Assembly (NCBI GenBank): GCA_020252645.1
Contig: JADCCN010000012.1
Coordinates: 5,001 to 69,000 of the forward strand
Reading direction: 5' to 3'
Source of the DNA: Methylobacterium sp.
GTDB lineage: Bacteria > Pseudomonadota > Alphaproteobacteria > Rhizobiales > Beijerinckiaceae
Length of the DNA stretch: 64,000 nt
Every line of letters starts with the position of its first letter. Position 1 is the stretch's first letter. The notes under the pieces are model-generated. The model saw only the letters and a list, made by a program, of their open reading frames with translations. It was not told the DNA's origin and did not search any database. Below, one piece after another: positions 37,670 to 47,050 of the stretch. The translations under genes were made by a program, and so were the position numbers.

Positions 37670-38725
37670 TCAGACGCCGAGAGCCTTGATGCGCTCGCCC
37701 GCCGGCGGCAGGAAGGCGCGGCTGAACACCTCTTCCACCGCCGGCACGCGCGGCAGCTGGTTGGCCTCCGCCACGATGGCGATGCCGCGCCTGAAGCGGG
37801 CCTCGTCCACGTCGCCGATGCCGATCTTCGCGGTATCCGCGTGGCTCATCTCGGCCTTCAGGGTTGCGATGAGGCGCGCCTTCTCGATGTCCTTCTTGAT
37901 GAGCGGCTCGCGCCGGGCCACCGCATCCACCGCCTTGTCGAAATCCTTCAGGGTTTCCGAAAGGCCGCGATTGAAGGCGCGGACGATGCCCGAAACGGCC
38001 TTCGGGTTGTCCTTCGCGAGTTTGCGGCTTACGACGAGGGTGTTCGAATAGAGGTCCATCCCCGCATCGACGTAATTGATGAAGCGGAAATCCTTGTCCG
38101 GATCGATGCCGGCAAGGCGCGCGGAGAAGGAAATCGTGTTCACGAAGCCGAACACCGCATCCACCTGCCCGCGCTGGAGCATCTGCTCGCGCAGGTTCGG
38201 CGCCATGTTGGTGATCGTCACCTTGGCGGGATCGATGCCGGCGAGCTTCGCATAGGCCGGGAAAAGCTTCAGCGCGGCATCGTTCGCCGGGCCGCCGATG
38301 GTCTTGCCTTCGAGATCCTTCGGGGTCCTGATCGGGCCGTCGCGGCGCACCGCGATGGTGAAGGGCGGATTGTTGAACATCGCATAGACCGCGAGCGGCG
38401 CTTCATCCGGCTTTTTCGAGACCAGGTCGATCAGCGCATTCATGTCGCCGAAGCCGACATCATAGGCGCCGGTCGCGACCTTGGTGATCGCCGCCGCCGA
38501 GCCCTCGCCCTGGTCGATCTCGAGCTCGACGCCCTCCTCCTTGAGGAAACCCATATCCTGCGCCTGGAAGAACCAGCTCTGCGGGCCCTGATAGCGCCAG
38601 TTCAGGATCATCTTGGCCTTCACGACGCCCTGCGCCCGCACCGGCAGCGTGAGCCCCGAGGCGGCGAGCAGCGCGCCGGCACCGAGGCCGAAAGCGCGAC
38701 GGGAAAGCGGGAGAGACATCGGCAT
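37670..38725 (-). CDS. ABC transporter substrate-binding protein (NMT1/THI5-like), SBP2
   Basis: KMILNWRYQGPQSWFFQAQDMGFLKEEGVELEIDQGEGSAA...GFGDMNALI. Confidence 0.9.
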   Translation of the reverse strand: MPMSLPLSRRAFGLGAGALLAASGLTLPVRAQGVVKAKMILNWRYQGPQSWFFQAQDMGFLKEEGVELEIDQGEGSAAAITKVATGAYDVGFGDMNALIDLVSKKPDEAPLAVYAMFNNPPFTIAVRRDGPIRTPKDLEGKTIGGPANDAALKLFPAYAKLAGIDPAKVTITNMAPNLREQMLQRGQVDAVFGFVNTISFSARLAGIDPDKDFRFINYVDAGMDLYSNTLVVSRKLAKDNPKAVSGIVRAFNRGLSETLKDFDKAVDAVARREPLIKKDIEKARLIATLKAEMSHADTAKIGIGDVDEARFRRGIAIVAEANQLPRVPAVEEVFSRAFLPPAGERIKALGV

Positions 38726-38842
38726 TCCTCCAGAAAAAGATGATCCTTGGCTGGGCGGGAACGCTAGGCGGAGTTGACTGTTGCTGTCTTCTGCTCATTT
38801 CTGCTCAGAGCTGTTCGAAAAACTCACCGCCAGGGAGAAGCC

Positions 38843-39766
38843 ATGCGCCATGTGCGTTTTCTGCGCTATATCGACGTCGTCGCGCGATCAGGCTCCATCC
38901 GCAGCGCGGCGGAGAAGCTCAACCTCACGGCCTCCGCCCTCAACCGCCGCATCCAGGATTTCGAGGAGGAGCTGGGGACACCGATTTTCGAGCGCCTGCC
39001 GCGCGGCGTGCGCCTGAATGCGGCAGGAGAGCTGATGATCCGGCATTTCCGGGCGCAGCTCGCGGAACTGTCGCGGGTGCGCTCGCAGGTCGAGGATTTG
39101 TCAGGTTTCCGGCGGGGCACGATCTCCATCGCGTGCTCCCAGGCGCTGGCCTATGATCTCATGCCCAGCATGGTCGCGGCCTATCGGCGCGAATTTCCGC
39201 TCGTGAATTTTTCGATCCGCGTGCTCGACCATCGCGATGCCCTGCGCGCCCTGACCGAATTCGAGGTCGATCTCGCGCTTGTCTTCCGCCCCCCGCCCTT
39301 GCCGGAATTCCAGATCCTCGGCTCGGCCGAGCAGCGTGTCAGGGCGATCATGCAGGCGAGCCATCCGCTTGCGAACAGGGCAATGCTGCGCCTGCGGGAT
39401 TGCGCGGATTTTCCGCTCGCCCTGCCCGATCGCTCCTATTCCGGCCGGCAATTGCTGGATGAAGCGACCGCGCGCGCTTCCTTCCGCTTCGAGCCGGCCG
39501 TGGAATCGAACTCCTTCGAATTCCTCCGCAACTTCGTGCGCACGGAGTGGGCCGTCACCTTTCAGATCGAGATCGGCGCGCCGCCGGAGGATCGCGAGCG
39601 CTATGGCCTCGTGGCCAAGCCCATCGACCCGCGTGACATTCAGCCCGCGCGTCTCGCCATCGGCCAGCTGCGCGGCCGCGCGCTGCCGGTGGCCGCCGCG
39701 AAATTCGCGGATCAGCTGGGCTCGCGCCTTATCACCGTGCGGGTTCCAGCCACTTCGCCACCGTGA
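38843..39766 (+). CDS. LysR family transcriptional regulator
   Basis: FLRYIDVVARSGSIRSAAEKLNLTASALNRRIQDFEEELGTPIFERLPRGVRL HTH; divergent from SBP2. Confidence 0.93.
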   Translation: MRHVRFLRYIDVVARSGSIRSAAEKLNLTASALNRRIQDFEEELGTPIFERLPRGVRLNAAGELMIRHFRAQLAELSRVRSQVEDLSGFRRGTISIACSQALAYDLMPSMVAAYRREFPLVNFSIRVLDHRDALRALTEFEVDLALVFRPPPLPEFQILGSAEQRVRAIMQASHPLANRAMLRLRDCADFPLALPDRSYSGRQLLDEATARASFRFEPAVESNSFEFLRNFVRTEWAVTFQIEIGAPPEDRERYGLVAKPIDPRDIQPARLAIGQLRGRALPVAAAKFADQLGSRLITVRVPATSPP

Positions 39767-40322
39767 CCGGCTGGAAGGCGATGAGCCCATCGATGAGCGT
39801 GGCAGGCGAGGCATCGAGCACGATGCCGTCGCGATGCTGCGGCGGCAGGAACCTCTCGGCGATCATGTGGTCGATCATGCCCATGAGGGGATCATAAAAG
39901 CCGCGAATGTTCAGAAGCCCGGCCGCCTTGGTGAACTCGCCCAGCTGGTTCAGCGTCCAGACCTCCATGAATTCCTCGAGCGTGCCAATGCCGCCGGGAA
40001 GCGCGATGAAGGCATCGGCGAGATCGGCCATGCGGCGCTTTCTCGCGCGCATGTCGGTCGCCGTTTCGCTCACGGTCAGCCCGGGATGAATGTGCCCCTT
40101 GGCGGCCAGGCGCTCGGTGATCACGCCATGCGCCTCGCCTCCGCCGGCCAGCACGGCATCGGCCAGCACGCCCATCAGCCCCTTGTTCGTGCCACCATAG
40201 ACCAGCCGTATGCTGCGGCGCGCAAGCTCTGCGCCAAGCGCCTTCGCCCCTGCGGCATAAGCCTCATGGCCACCGAAATTCGAACCGGAAAACACGGCGA
40301 TGGCCGAGATGATGCGCGTCAT
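39732..40322 (-). CDS. TIGR00730 (LOG) family Rossmann protein
   Basis: AVFSGSNFGGHEAYAAGAKALG, VYGGTNKGLMGVLADAVL, ALPGGIGTLEEFMEVWT (PGGxGTxxE). Confidence 0.93.
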   Translation of the reverse strand: MTRIISAIAVFSGSNFGGHEAYAAGAKALGAELARRSIRLVYGGTNKGLMGVLADAVLAGGGEAHGVITERLAAKGHIHPGLTVSETATDMRARKRRMADLADAFIALPGGIGTLEEFMEVWTLNQLGEFTKAAGLLNIRGFYDPLMGMIDHMIAERFLPPQHRDGIVLDASPATLIDGLIAFQPVTVAKWLEPAR

Positions 40323-40726
40323 GGAACCTTTTCCGCTTCGAGCGTGTGAGCCGCTCCGCTCCCATGCCTCTCGCCTCAACCCTTTCCTGCGCCATGCTCG
40401 CGCATGGTTCTCGCAGCCGGCGAAAGACTGACTTTTTCCTCGATAAACGAGAATCGCAGCCGCTCCAAACGCATCGACATGCTGATCATGTTTGATGCAT
40501 GTTGAGGTGGTTTGCATCCATCATGCGCTTGGCCAAGAAATGAAGCCAATCGGCCGCCTGAAGACGGAATCCCTCAAATCACTGTTTCTGCTTATATTCC
40601 TCACACAATCCCGGTATATCGGATTCTGGCATTGCATTTGCAAAATTTCATGCCAACCCGCGCCAGAAAGCGCAGCCAATTCCTCCGGCCTCGCGGCCGC
40701 CTTCCCTTCACCCTGCCCGGAAATGA

Positions 40727-42535
40727 ATGATGACCAGCGCGCGCCCCTTCACCCGCGAGAGCCTGCACGCCCATTACAAGGCCGGGGGCACACCCGCCGA
40801 CATCCTCCGCGAAGCCTACCGGCGCATCGCGGCCGCGGGTGATCCCGGCATCTTCATCACCCTTGCGCCCGAGGCCGAGGCCATCGCCGCCGCACAAGCC
40901 CTGCCCCCCTTCGACCCCGCGATCTTCCCGCTCTGGGGCCTGCCCTTCGCGGCGAAGGACAATATCGACGCCGCGGGCCTGCCCACCACCGCCGCCTGCC
41001 CGGATTTCGCCTATTGGCCGGCGGAAGATGCGACCGTCGTCGCCCGCGCGAAGGCGAACGGCGCGATCCTCATCGGAAAAACCAATCTCGACCAGTTCGC
41101 GACAGGCCTTGTGGGCGTGCGCTCGCCTTATCCCATTCCGCGGAATGCGATCGACCCCGCGCTCGTGCCCGGCGGCTCCTCCTCCGGTTCGGCGGTGGCG
41201 GTGGCGCGGGGGCTTGTCGCCTTCGCACTCGGCACGGATACGGCCGGTTCTGGCCGCGTGCCCGCCGCATTGAACAATATCGTGGGGCTCAAGCCGAGTG
41301 TTGGCGCGTTGCCCGGCCGGGGCGTGGTGCCCGCCTGCCGCACGCTTGATTGCGTCTCGATCTTCGCGCTCACGCTCGAGGATGCCTGGGCGGCCTTCGC
41401 CGCGATGGCCGGGCCGGACCCGAGCGATCCCTTCAGCCGCGCCGTGCCGGTGGTGCCGCAGCAGACGAGCGAACCGCATCCGGTGATCGCTGTGCCGCGC
41501 CTGGAGGATCTGCGCTTTTTTGGCGATGTCCTGCAGGAAAAGGCGTATCGCGCCGGCCTTGCGCAGCTCGAAAGCCTCGGCGCGAAGCTTGTGCCGGTGG
41601 ATTTCACGGCCTTCTTCGAAACCGCGGCACTTCTTTATGAGGGCCCGTGGGTGGCCGAGCGCCATGCGGCGATTGCCGGTTTCCTCGCCAGCCATGCCGC
41701 GAGCCTGCATCCTGTCACGCGCGGCATCATTTCCGGCGCGGAAAAGTTCGATGCGAGCACGCTGTTCCGGGCGCAATATCGCCTCGCGGAGTTGAAACTG
41801 GCCATTGCGCCGATCTGGCGGCAGGCGGGCATGCTCGCCGTGCCGACGACGCCCGTTTCGCCGACCGTCGCCGATCTCGCTGCCGATCCGATCGGCCCGA
41901 ACAGCCGCTGCGGCACCTACACCAATTTCGTAAACCTGCTCGATCTCGCGGCCTGTGCGGCGCCGGGGCCGTTCCGCGCGGATGGCCGCGCGGCGGGCCT
42001 CACCTTCATCGCACCATCGGGCGCGGATGGCCGGCTCGCGGCGATGGCGCGCGCCTTCCACCAGGCGAGCGGCGTGACGTTGGGCGCGACGCGCGCGCCG
42101 CTTCCCGCCGCGACCGCGTTCGATGATCCCGGCCGCGACGGGCTGATCGAGATCGTCGTCGTGGGTGCGCATCTCTCGGGCATGCCGCTGAACCATGAAC
42201 TGACCTCGAATGGCGGCGTTTTTCGCCGCGCCCTCCCCACCGCGCCGGATTACCGGCTGCACGCGCTGGCGGGCGGGCCGCCCAGACGCCCCGGCCTCTT
42301 GCGCGTGGCAGCGGGCACGGGTCACGCCATCGCGACAGAGGTCTGGGCGCTGCCTCCGGCCGGGTTCGGCCGCTTCATCGCGGGCATTCCCAGCCCTCTC
42401 GGCATCGGCACCCTGAAACTCTCGGATGGCACCGCGCCAAAGGGTTTTCTGGTTGAACCCGAAGGCCTGATCGGCTCCACTGACATCTCCCATCTCGGCG
42501 GCTGGCGAGCCTTTATCGCCTCGCTCGCAGGCTGA
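40727..42535 (+). CDS. atzF: Allophanate hydrolase
   Basis: Amidase signature PGGSSSGSAVAVARGLVAFALGTDTAGSGRVPAA plus C-terminal allophanate-hydrolase domain (ALPPAGFGRFIAGIPSPLGIGTLKLSDGTAPKGFLVE). Confidence 0.92.
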   Translation: MMTSARPFTRESLHAHYKAGGTPADILREAYRRIAAAGDPGIFITLAPEAEAIAAAQALPPFDPAIFPLWGLPFAAKDNIDAAGLPTTAACPDFAYWPAEDATVVARAKANGAILIGKTNLDQFATGLVGVRSPYPIPRNAIDPALVPGGSSSGSAVAVARGLVAFALGTDTAGSGRVPAALNNIVGLKPSVGALPGRGVVPACRTLDCVSIFALTLEDAWAAFAAMAGPDPSDPFSRAVPVVPQQTSEPHPVIAVPRLEDLRFFGDVLQEKAYRAGLAQLESLGAKLVPVDFTAFFETAALLYEGPWVAERHAAIAGFLASHAASLHPVTRGIISGAEKFDASTLFRAQYRLAELKLAIAPIWRQAGMLAVPTTPVSPTVADLAADPIGPNSRCGTYTNFVNLLDLAACAAPGPFRADGRAAGLTFIAPSGADGRLAAMARAFHQASGVTLGATRAPLPAATAFDDPGRDGLIEIVVVGAHLSGMPLNHELTSNGGVFRRALPTAPDYRLHALAGGPPRRPGLLRVAAGTGHAIATEVWALPPAGFGRFIAGIPSPLGIGTLKLSDGTAPKGFLVEPEGLIGSTDISHLGGWRAFIASLAG

Positions 42536-42547
42536 AACGGACCTTCG

Positions 42548-42757
42548 ATGCCACAGAACCCTCCCCCCGATCCCGAGGCCTATGCCCGCCTGATGGCCGA
42601 TGCAATGGGCCTGCCGCTTGAGCAGGCGGACCTTGCGGAAGTCGCGCGCAATGTCGCGCTCGCCTTCCGGCTGGCTGCGTCCTTCATGGATTACCCCCTG
42701 CCGGATGATGCCGAACCGGCCGCGATCTTCGCCGCGCGGGAGCAGGGCCATGGCTGA
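42548..42757 (+). CDS. atzG: DUF4089 small protein, AtzG-like (GatC-like partner of AtzE)
   Basis: 69 aa MPQNPPPDPEAYARLMADAMGLPLEQADLAEVARNVALAFRLAASFMDYPLPDDAEPAAIF; overlaps the start of atzE. Confidence 0.85.
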   Translation: MPQNPPPDPEAYARLMADAMGLPLEQADLAEVARNVALAFRLAASFMDYPLPDDAEPAAIFAAREQGHG

Positions 42758-44153
42758 GCGCGACTGGACGAAGGTGCCAGCCCATGGGATTGCCGCGGCG
42801 GTGAAGGCGGGCGAGGTTTCCGCGCTTGCCGTCACCGAGGCGCATCTTGCGCGCATCGCGGCGCTGAACGGCAGGCTCGGGGCCTACACCGATGTCACGG
42901 CCGAACGCGCTCGCCACGCTGCAAAGGCCGTGGATGCCAGGCGGGCCAGCGGCAAAGCCCCTGGCCCGCTCGCGGGCGTGCCCTTTGCCGTGAAGAACCT
43001 CTTCGATATCGCGGGCCTTTCCACCCGCGCCGGCTCGAAGATCAATCGTGATCATCCGGTTGCGAAGCAGGATGCGACGCTCGTCACGCGGCTCGAGGCG
43101 GCGGATGCGGTGCTGCTCGGCGCGCTGAACATGGGCGAATATGCCTATGATTTCACGGGCCGGAACGTGCATGACGGCCCCTCCCGCAACCCGCATGACA
43201 CCGCGCGGATGACCGGCGGCTCCTCCGGTGGTTCGGCTGCCGCGGCGGCAGGCGGGTTGGCGGCGCTGACGCTCGGTTCGGATACCAATGGCTCGATCCG
43301 CGTGCCCTCCGCGCTTTGCGGGCTTTTCGGGCTGAAACCGACTTTCGGCGCGCTGTCACGGGCGCGGACGTTTCCCTTCGTGGCAAGCCTCGATCATCTC
43401 GGGCCGATGGCACGCTCCACGCGCGATCTCGCGCTCGCCTTCGACGCGATGGCGGGGCCGGACGCAGCCGATCCCGCTTGCTGGAAGGATGCGCCCAGGC
43501 CGGTGCTGCCCGAACTCGATCGCGACCCTTCCGGCCTGCGGATCGCCATTGCAGGCGGCTATTTCCGCGCGATGGGTCATCCGGAATCCTTCGCCGCCGT
43601 GGATGAGGCGGCGCGCGTCCTGGGCGCGACCGACACGGTCGAATGGCCGGAAGCCGCCCGCGCCCGCGCGGCCGCCTTCATCATCACCATGGTGGAAGGT
43701 GGTGCGCTCCATCGCGAGCGTCTGAAAACGCGAATCGGCGATTTCGACCCCGAGGTGCGCGACCGGCTCGTGGCCGGAAACCTGCTGCCGGGAAGCATGC
43801 TGGTGCAGGCGCACAAGTTCCGGCGGCATTACTGCGCGCTGGTCGCGAAGCTTTTCGAGCAGCATGACGTGTTTCTCGCGCCCGCGACCCCCGGCACCGC
43901 GCCGCTGGTAGAGCAGAAAACCTTCGTGCTCGATGGCCAGGAACTGCTCGTGCGCGCCAATCTCGGGCTCTTCACGCAGCCGATTTCCTTCGCCGGCCTG
44001 CCGGTCGTCACCGCGCCGATGCCTGCGCCGAACGGCCTGCCCCTGGGGGTGCAGGTGATCGCCGCGCCCGGCCGCGAGGATCTCGCCCTGCGGGTCGCCG
44101 CGGCGCTGGAGAACGCGGGTGTTGCCGTCTCGAACGTGCCGGAGATCGCCTGA
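42750..44153 (+). CDS. atzE: AtzE family amidohydrolase (1-carboxybiuret hydrolase-like)
   Basis: Amidase signature [44 protein letters not shown]; overlaps the DUF4089 gene. Confidence 0.88.
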   Translation: MAERDWTKVPAHGIAAAVKAGEVSALAVTEAHLARIAALNGRLGAYTDVTAERARHAAKAVDARRASGKAPGPLAGVPFAVKNLFDIAGLSTRAGSKINRDHPVAKQDATLVTRLEAADAVLLGALNMGEYAYDFTGRNVHDGPSRNPHDTARMTGGSSGGSAAAAAGGLAALTLGSDTNGSIRVPSALCGLFGLKPTFGALSRARTFPFVASLDHLGPMARSTRDLALAFDAMAGPDAADPACWKDAPRPVLPELDRDPSGLRIAIAGGYFRAMGHPESFAAVDEAARVLGATDTVEWPEAARARAAAFIITMVEGGALHRERLKTRIGDFDPEVRDRLVAGNLLPGSMLVQAHKFRRHYCALVAKLFEQHDVFLAPATPGTAPLVEQKTFVLDGQELLVRANLGLFTQPISFAGLPVVTAPMPAPNGLPLGVQVIAAPGREDLALRVAAALENAGVAVSNVPEIA

Positions 44154-44542
44154 TGCTGCAGATCGACATTCCCGAGGTGAAGGCCGAGGTGGAAGCCGCC
44201 TTCGCGGAATATGAGCGCGCTCTGGTGACGAATGACGTGGAAACGCTCGATCGCCTGTTCCTGAACAGCGAGAAAACCGTGCGTTACGGCGTCGGCGAAA
44301 ACCTCTATGGCTATGCCGAGATTGCCGCCTTCCGCGCCGCGCGCTCGCCCGCGGGTCTCGAACGGGCGCTCGAACGCACGCTGATCACCACCTATGGCCG
44401 CGACATGGCGACGGCATGGACCCTGTTCCGGCGCGAGAGCATGCAGGGCAAGGTGGGCCGGCAGAGCCAGGTCTGGCTGCGCACGCCGGAGGGCTGGCGC
44501 GTGGTCGCAGCCCATGTCAGCGTGATCGCCGAGCCGGGCTGA
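44153..44542 (+). CDS. atzH: AtzH/HpxZ-like DUF3225 protein
   Basis: 129 aa [53 protein letters not shown]...; overlaps the atzE stop. Confidence 0.85.
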   Translation: MLQIDIPEVKAEVEAAFAEYERALVTNDVETLDRLFLNSEKTVRYGVGENLYGYAEIAAFRAARSPAGLERALERTLITTYGRDMATAWTLFRRESMQGKVGRQSQVWLRTPEGWRVVAAHVSVIAEPG

Positions 44543-44577
44543 ACGGGCGGGCGGCCAACTCGCCCCCAGGATCGAAC

Positions 44578-44617
44578 ATGGCTTCCCGCCCGATGCTTCG
44601 CACCGTCGGGAATGACG
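44578..44617. repeat. Palindromic repeat CGGGAATGAC family copy
   Basis: ATGGCTTCCCGCCCGATGCTTCGCACCGTCGGGAATGAC. Confidence 0.6.
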
Positions 44618-44620
44618 GGA

Positions 44621-45139
44621 TTACCCCGCGGCACCCTTCATGATGGGCGGCTGGAAGGCAAAGCCCATATCCCACGGAAAATAGATCCAGCTGTCCTGGC
44701 TCACTTCGGTGATGAAGGTATCGACCAGCGGGCGGCCCAGCGGCTTCGCATAGACGGTCGCGAAATGCGCGTTCGGCAGCATATCGCGCACGATTTTCAC
44801 GGTCTTGCCGGTGTCCACGAGGTCATCGAGCACCAGCACGCCCCTGCCGCCATCCGTGCCGGTGATCACGTGGTCGATGCCCTTGAGCACCTGCAACCCG
44901 CCCTGATCGGTGTAATTGTGGTAGGAGGCGATGCAGACCGTCTCGATCATGCGCAATTCGAGTTCGCGCGCGATGATCGCCGCCGGAACGAGCCCGCCGC
45001 GGGTGATGCAGACGATGGAGCTGAAAGGACCCGAGCCCGCGAGCCGCCAGGCCAGCATTCGGGCATCCCGGTGGAACTGGTCCCAGGAAACCGGGAAGGC
45101 CTTTTCAGGAATGGCTTGCGGCGCGGGCGCGGCATTCAT
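44621..45139 (-). CDS. gpt: Xanthine-guanine phosphoribosyltransferase
   Basis: [50 protein letters not shown] loop. Confidence 0.92.
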   Translation of the reverse strand: MNAAPAPQAIPEKAFPVSWDQFHRDARMLAWRLAGSGPFSSIVCITRGGLVPAAIIARELELRMIETVCIASYHNYTDQGGLQVLKGIDHVITGTDGGRGVLVLDDLVDTGKTVKIVRDMLPNAHFATVYAKPLGRPLVDTFITEVSQDSWIYFPWDMGFAFQPPIMKGAAG

Positions 45140-45170
45140 GATCAATCTCTCCTGCGGCGAGGCTTGTTCC

Positions 45171-45274
45171 TGGAGCATGATGTGTTCAGACGGAAGCACA
45201 TCATGCTCTTATCTTATTATTATCGCATGCTTTTTTGTGAAAAATCGGATTCCACTTTTTCACAGCATGCTCTA
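45171..45274. repeat. Hairpin element copy R6a (same subtype as R3, inverted)
   Basis: GAGCATGATGTGTTCAGACGGAAGCACATCATGCTCTTATCTTATTATTATCGCATGCTTTTTTGTGAAAAATCGGATTCCACTTTTTCACAGCATGCTCTA. Confidence 0.92.
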
Positions 45275-45377
45275 GAGCACGTCTCGTTTTGATGGAATCA
45301 AAACCGAGCTCTATCTTATTGTTTTGTCGCGTGTTGTTACGCAAAACCGGTATCCACTTTTGCTACAGCATGCTCTA
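45273..45377. repeat. Hairpin element copy R6b (same subtype as R4a, inverted)
   Basis: TAGAGCACGTCTCGTTTTGATGGAATCAAAACCGAGCTC...GCAAAACCGGTATCCACTTTTGCTACAGCATGCTCTA; right TA lies in the CinA-like stop codon. Confidence 0.88.
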
Positions 45378-46118
45378 AACCGGTGCCCGATCCGACGAAA
45401 GCCCCGCGATCAAGCCAATCACAGCCTTTTCTGCGGCTTCGAGAGCGGCTTCATCGCGGCCCCGCAGCACGATCTGGTTGCGGAACCCGCCGGCCTGGAA
45501 GGCCGGATAGGAGCCGATCGACACGGCCGGATGCGCGACCGCGATCTGCCCGAGGCCCGCCGCATAGATCCCTTCGCCAAGCCCGGCGGCATCCACGATG
45601 CGGGCGAGCACGCGGGTGCCGGTTTTCAGGCGCGGCGCGACGTCATCGAGCATCGCCTGCATGATGTTCGGCACGCCGGCCATCACGATCACATTGCCAA
45701 GCATGAAGCCCGGCGCTTTCGAGATCGGGTTGTCGATCAGCTCCGCGCCAGCCGGAATGCGCGCCATGCGCAGGCGGGCTTCGTTCAGCTCCTCGCGCTT
45801 GTAGCGTTCAAGCATGACATTGACCGCGCGCTCGTCGATATCGATCGAGACGCCGAAGGCCCTGGCCACACAATCTGCGGTGATGTCATCATGGGTCGGA
45901 CCGATGCCGCCGGTCGTGAAGAGATAGGTGTAGCGCGAGCGCAAGGCATTGACCGCACCGACGATCTCTTCCTCCACATCCGGCACCACGCGCACTTCGC
46001 GCAGGTCGATGCCGGAATTGGTCAGATATTCGGCAATATAGCCGATATTCTTGTCCTTGGTGCGACCCGAGAGGATCTCGTCGCCGATCACCAGAATGGC
46101 GGCGGTCACCTGGTTCAT
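45375..46118 (-). CDS. Molybdopterin-binding (CinA N-terminal-like) protein
   Basis: AAILVIGDEILSGRTKDKNIGYIAEYLTNSGIDLREVRVVPD...TTGGIGPTHDDIT. Confidence 0.9.
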   Translation of the reverse strand: MNQVTAAILVIGDEILSGRTKDKNIGYIAEYLTNSGIDLREVRVVPDVEEEIVGAVNALRSRYTYLFTTGGIGPTHDDITADCVARAFGVSIDIDERAVNVMLERYKREELNEARLRMARIPAGAELIDNPISKAPGFMLGNVIVMAGVPNIMQAMLDDVAPRLKTGTRVLARIVDAAGLGEGIYAAGLGQIAVAHPAVSIGSYPAFQAGGFRNQIVLRGRDEAALEAAEKAVIGLIAGLSSDRAPV

Positions 46119-46954
46119 GGAGCACGCTCCAGCACGTGGTTGTTGCGCGTTTCCATGACGCGGCGATAGCCCCTCGAGGCCAGGAAGCCGAGGAGATCGA
46201 TGCTCCAGCGGCTTTCACCCTTTTCCAGCACGATGGCGCGCGGCCAGAGGCTTGCCGGCGCATCGGTGAGGAAACGCTGGAGAATGATGTCCTCGGCACC
46301 TTCCACATCGAGCTTCATCGCATCGATATGGTCGAGGCCCTCATCCTCCACGATGCCGAGCAATGCGCGGGCCGGAACGCGGACGCGGCCCGCGCGATCC
46401 TGATTGACGATCTTCACGCTCGCCTCGCCCTGGTTGGCGGGATCGAGAAAGAGCGTGAGTTCGCCGTCACGATCCGCCACGGCCAAAGCCATGGCCTTCA
46501 CCGTGCCGAAGGGGTTGATGCCGATGTTGAAGATCAACCGGTCGAACACGTCCGGCTGCGGCTCGAAGGCGAGGATGCGCGCATCGCTCCCCGCCCTGGC
46601 GGCCAGCGCAAGCGCATAGCCGCCGATATTCGCGCCGATATCGAGAAAGGTGAAACGCTCGCCGATGAGCCCGGCGAGATACCCGCGCTCGGCCGCATCG
46701 AAATCCTGCGGCGCAAAGAGGATGCGCTTCTCGCAGACATTGTTGTAGGGCGCGAGGCGGAAGCGGGCGCCGAGGCTCTCCGCATCCACCGGCCTGCCGT
46801 CGAGCAGCAGGATCGCGAGCTTGCGGAAGGCAAAGCCGAGGCGCTTGCCCAGCCAGCCGGCAGGCATGGACCGGGTCAGTCCGATGAGACGGGCCACGGC
46901 TCCGCGCGGCGCATGCGCGCCCCAACCGGGCGCATTGGTGGAAAGTTCGATCAT
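46115..46954 (-). CDS. FkbM family methyltransferase
   Basis: FLDIGANIGGYALALAAR...ILAFEPQPDVFDRLIFNIGIN...DAMKLDVEGAEDIIL. Confidence 0.88.
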   Translation of the reverse strand: MIELSTNAPGWGAHAPRGAVARLIGLTRSMPAGWLGKRLGFAFRKLAILLLDGRPVDAESLGARFRLAPYNNVCEKRILFAPQDFDAAERGYLAGLIGERFTFLDIGANIGGYALALAARAGSDARILAFEPQPDVFDRLIFNIGINPFGTVKAMALAVADRDGELTLFLDPANQGEASVKIVNQDRAGRVRVPARALLGIVEDEGLDHIDAMKLDVEGAEDIILQRFLTDAPASLWPRAIVLEKGESRWSIDLLGFLASRGYRRVMETRNNHVLERAP

Positions 46955-47050
46955 GGGCTGCCCTTAATCCCGGATCGCGGAAAATGCACGCGGGATTTGC
47001 TCGCTCGGCATCCCGCAAGATGGCTCTTGGAGCCGGGCAGCGAACGGACC

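Noticed and set aside
37271-38743. 490 aa plus-strand ORF
   Set aside because: Antisense to the SDR and SBP2 genes, both of which have clear family motifs
40601-42856. 751 aa minus-strand ORF
   Set aside because: Antisense shadow of the allophanate hydrolase gene
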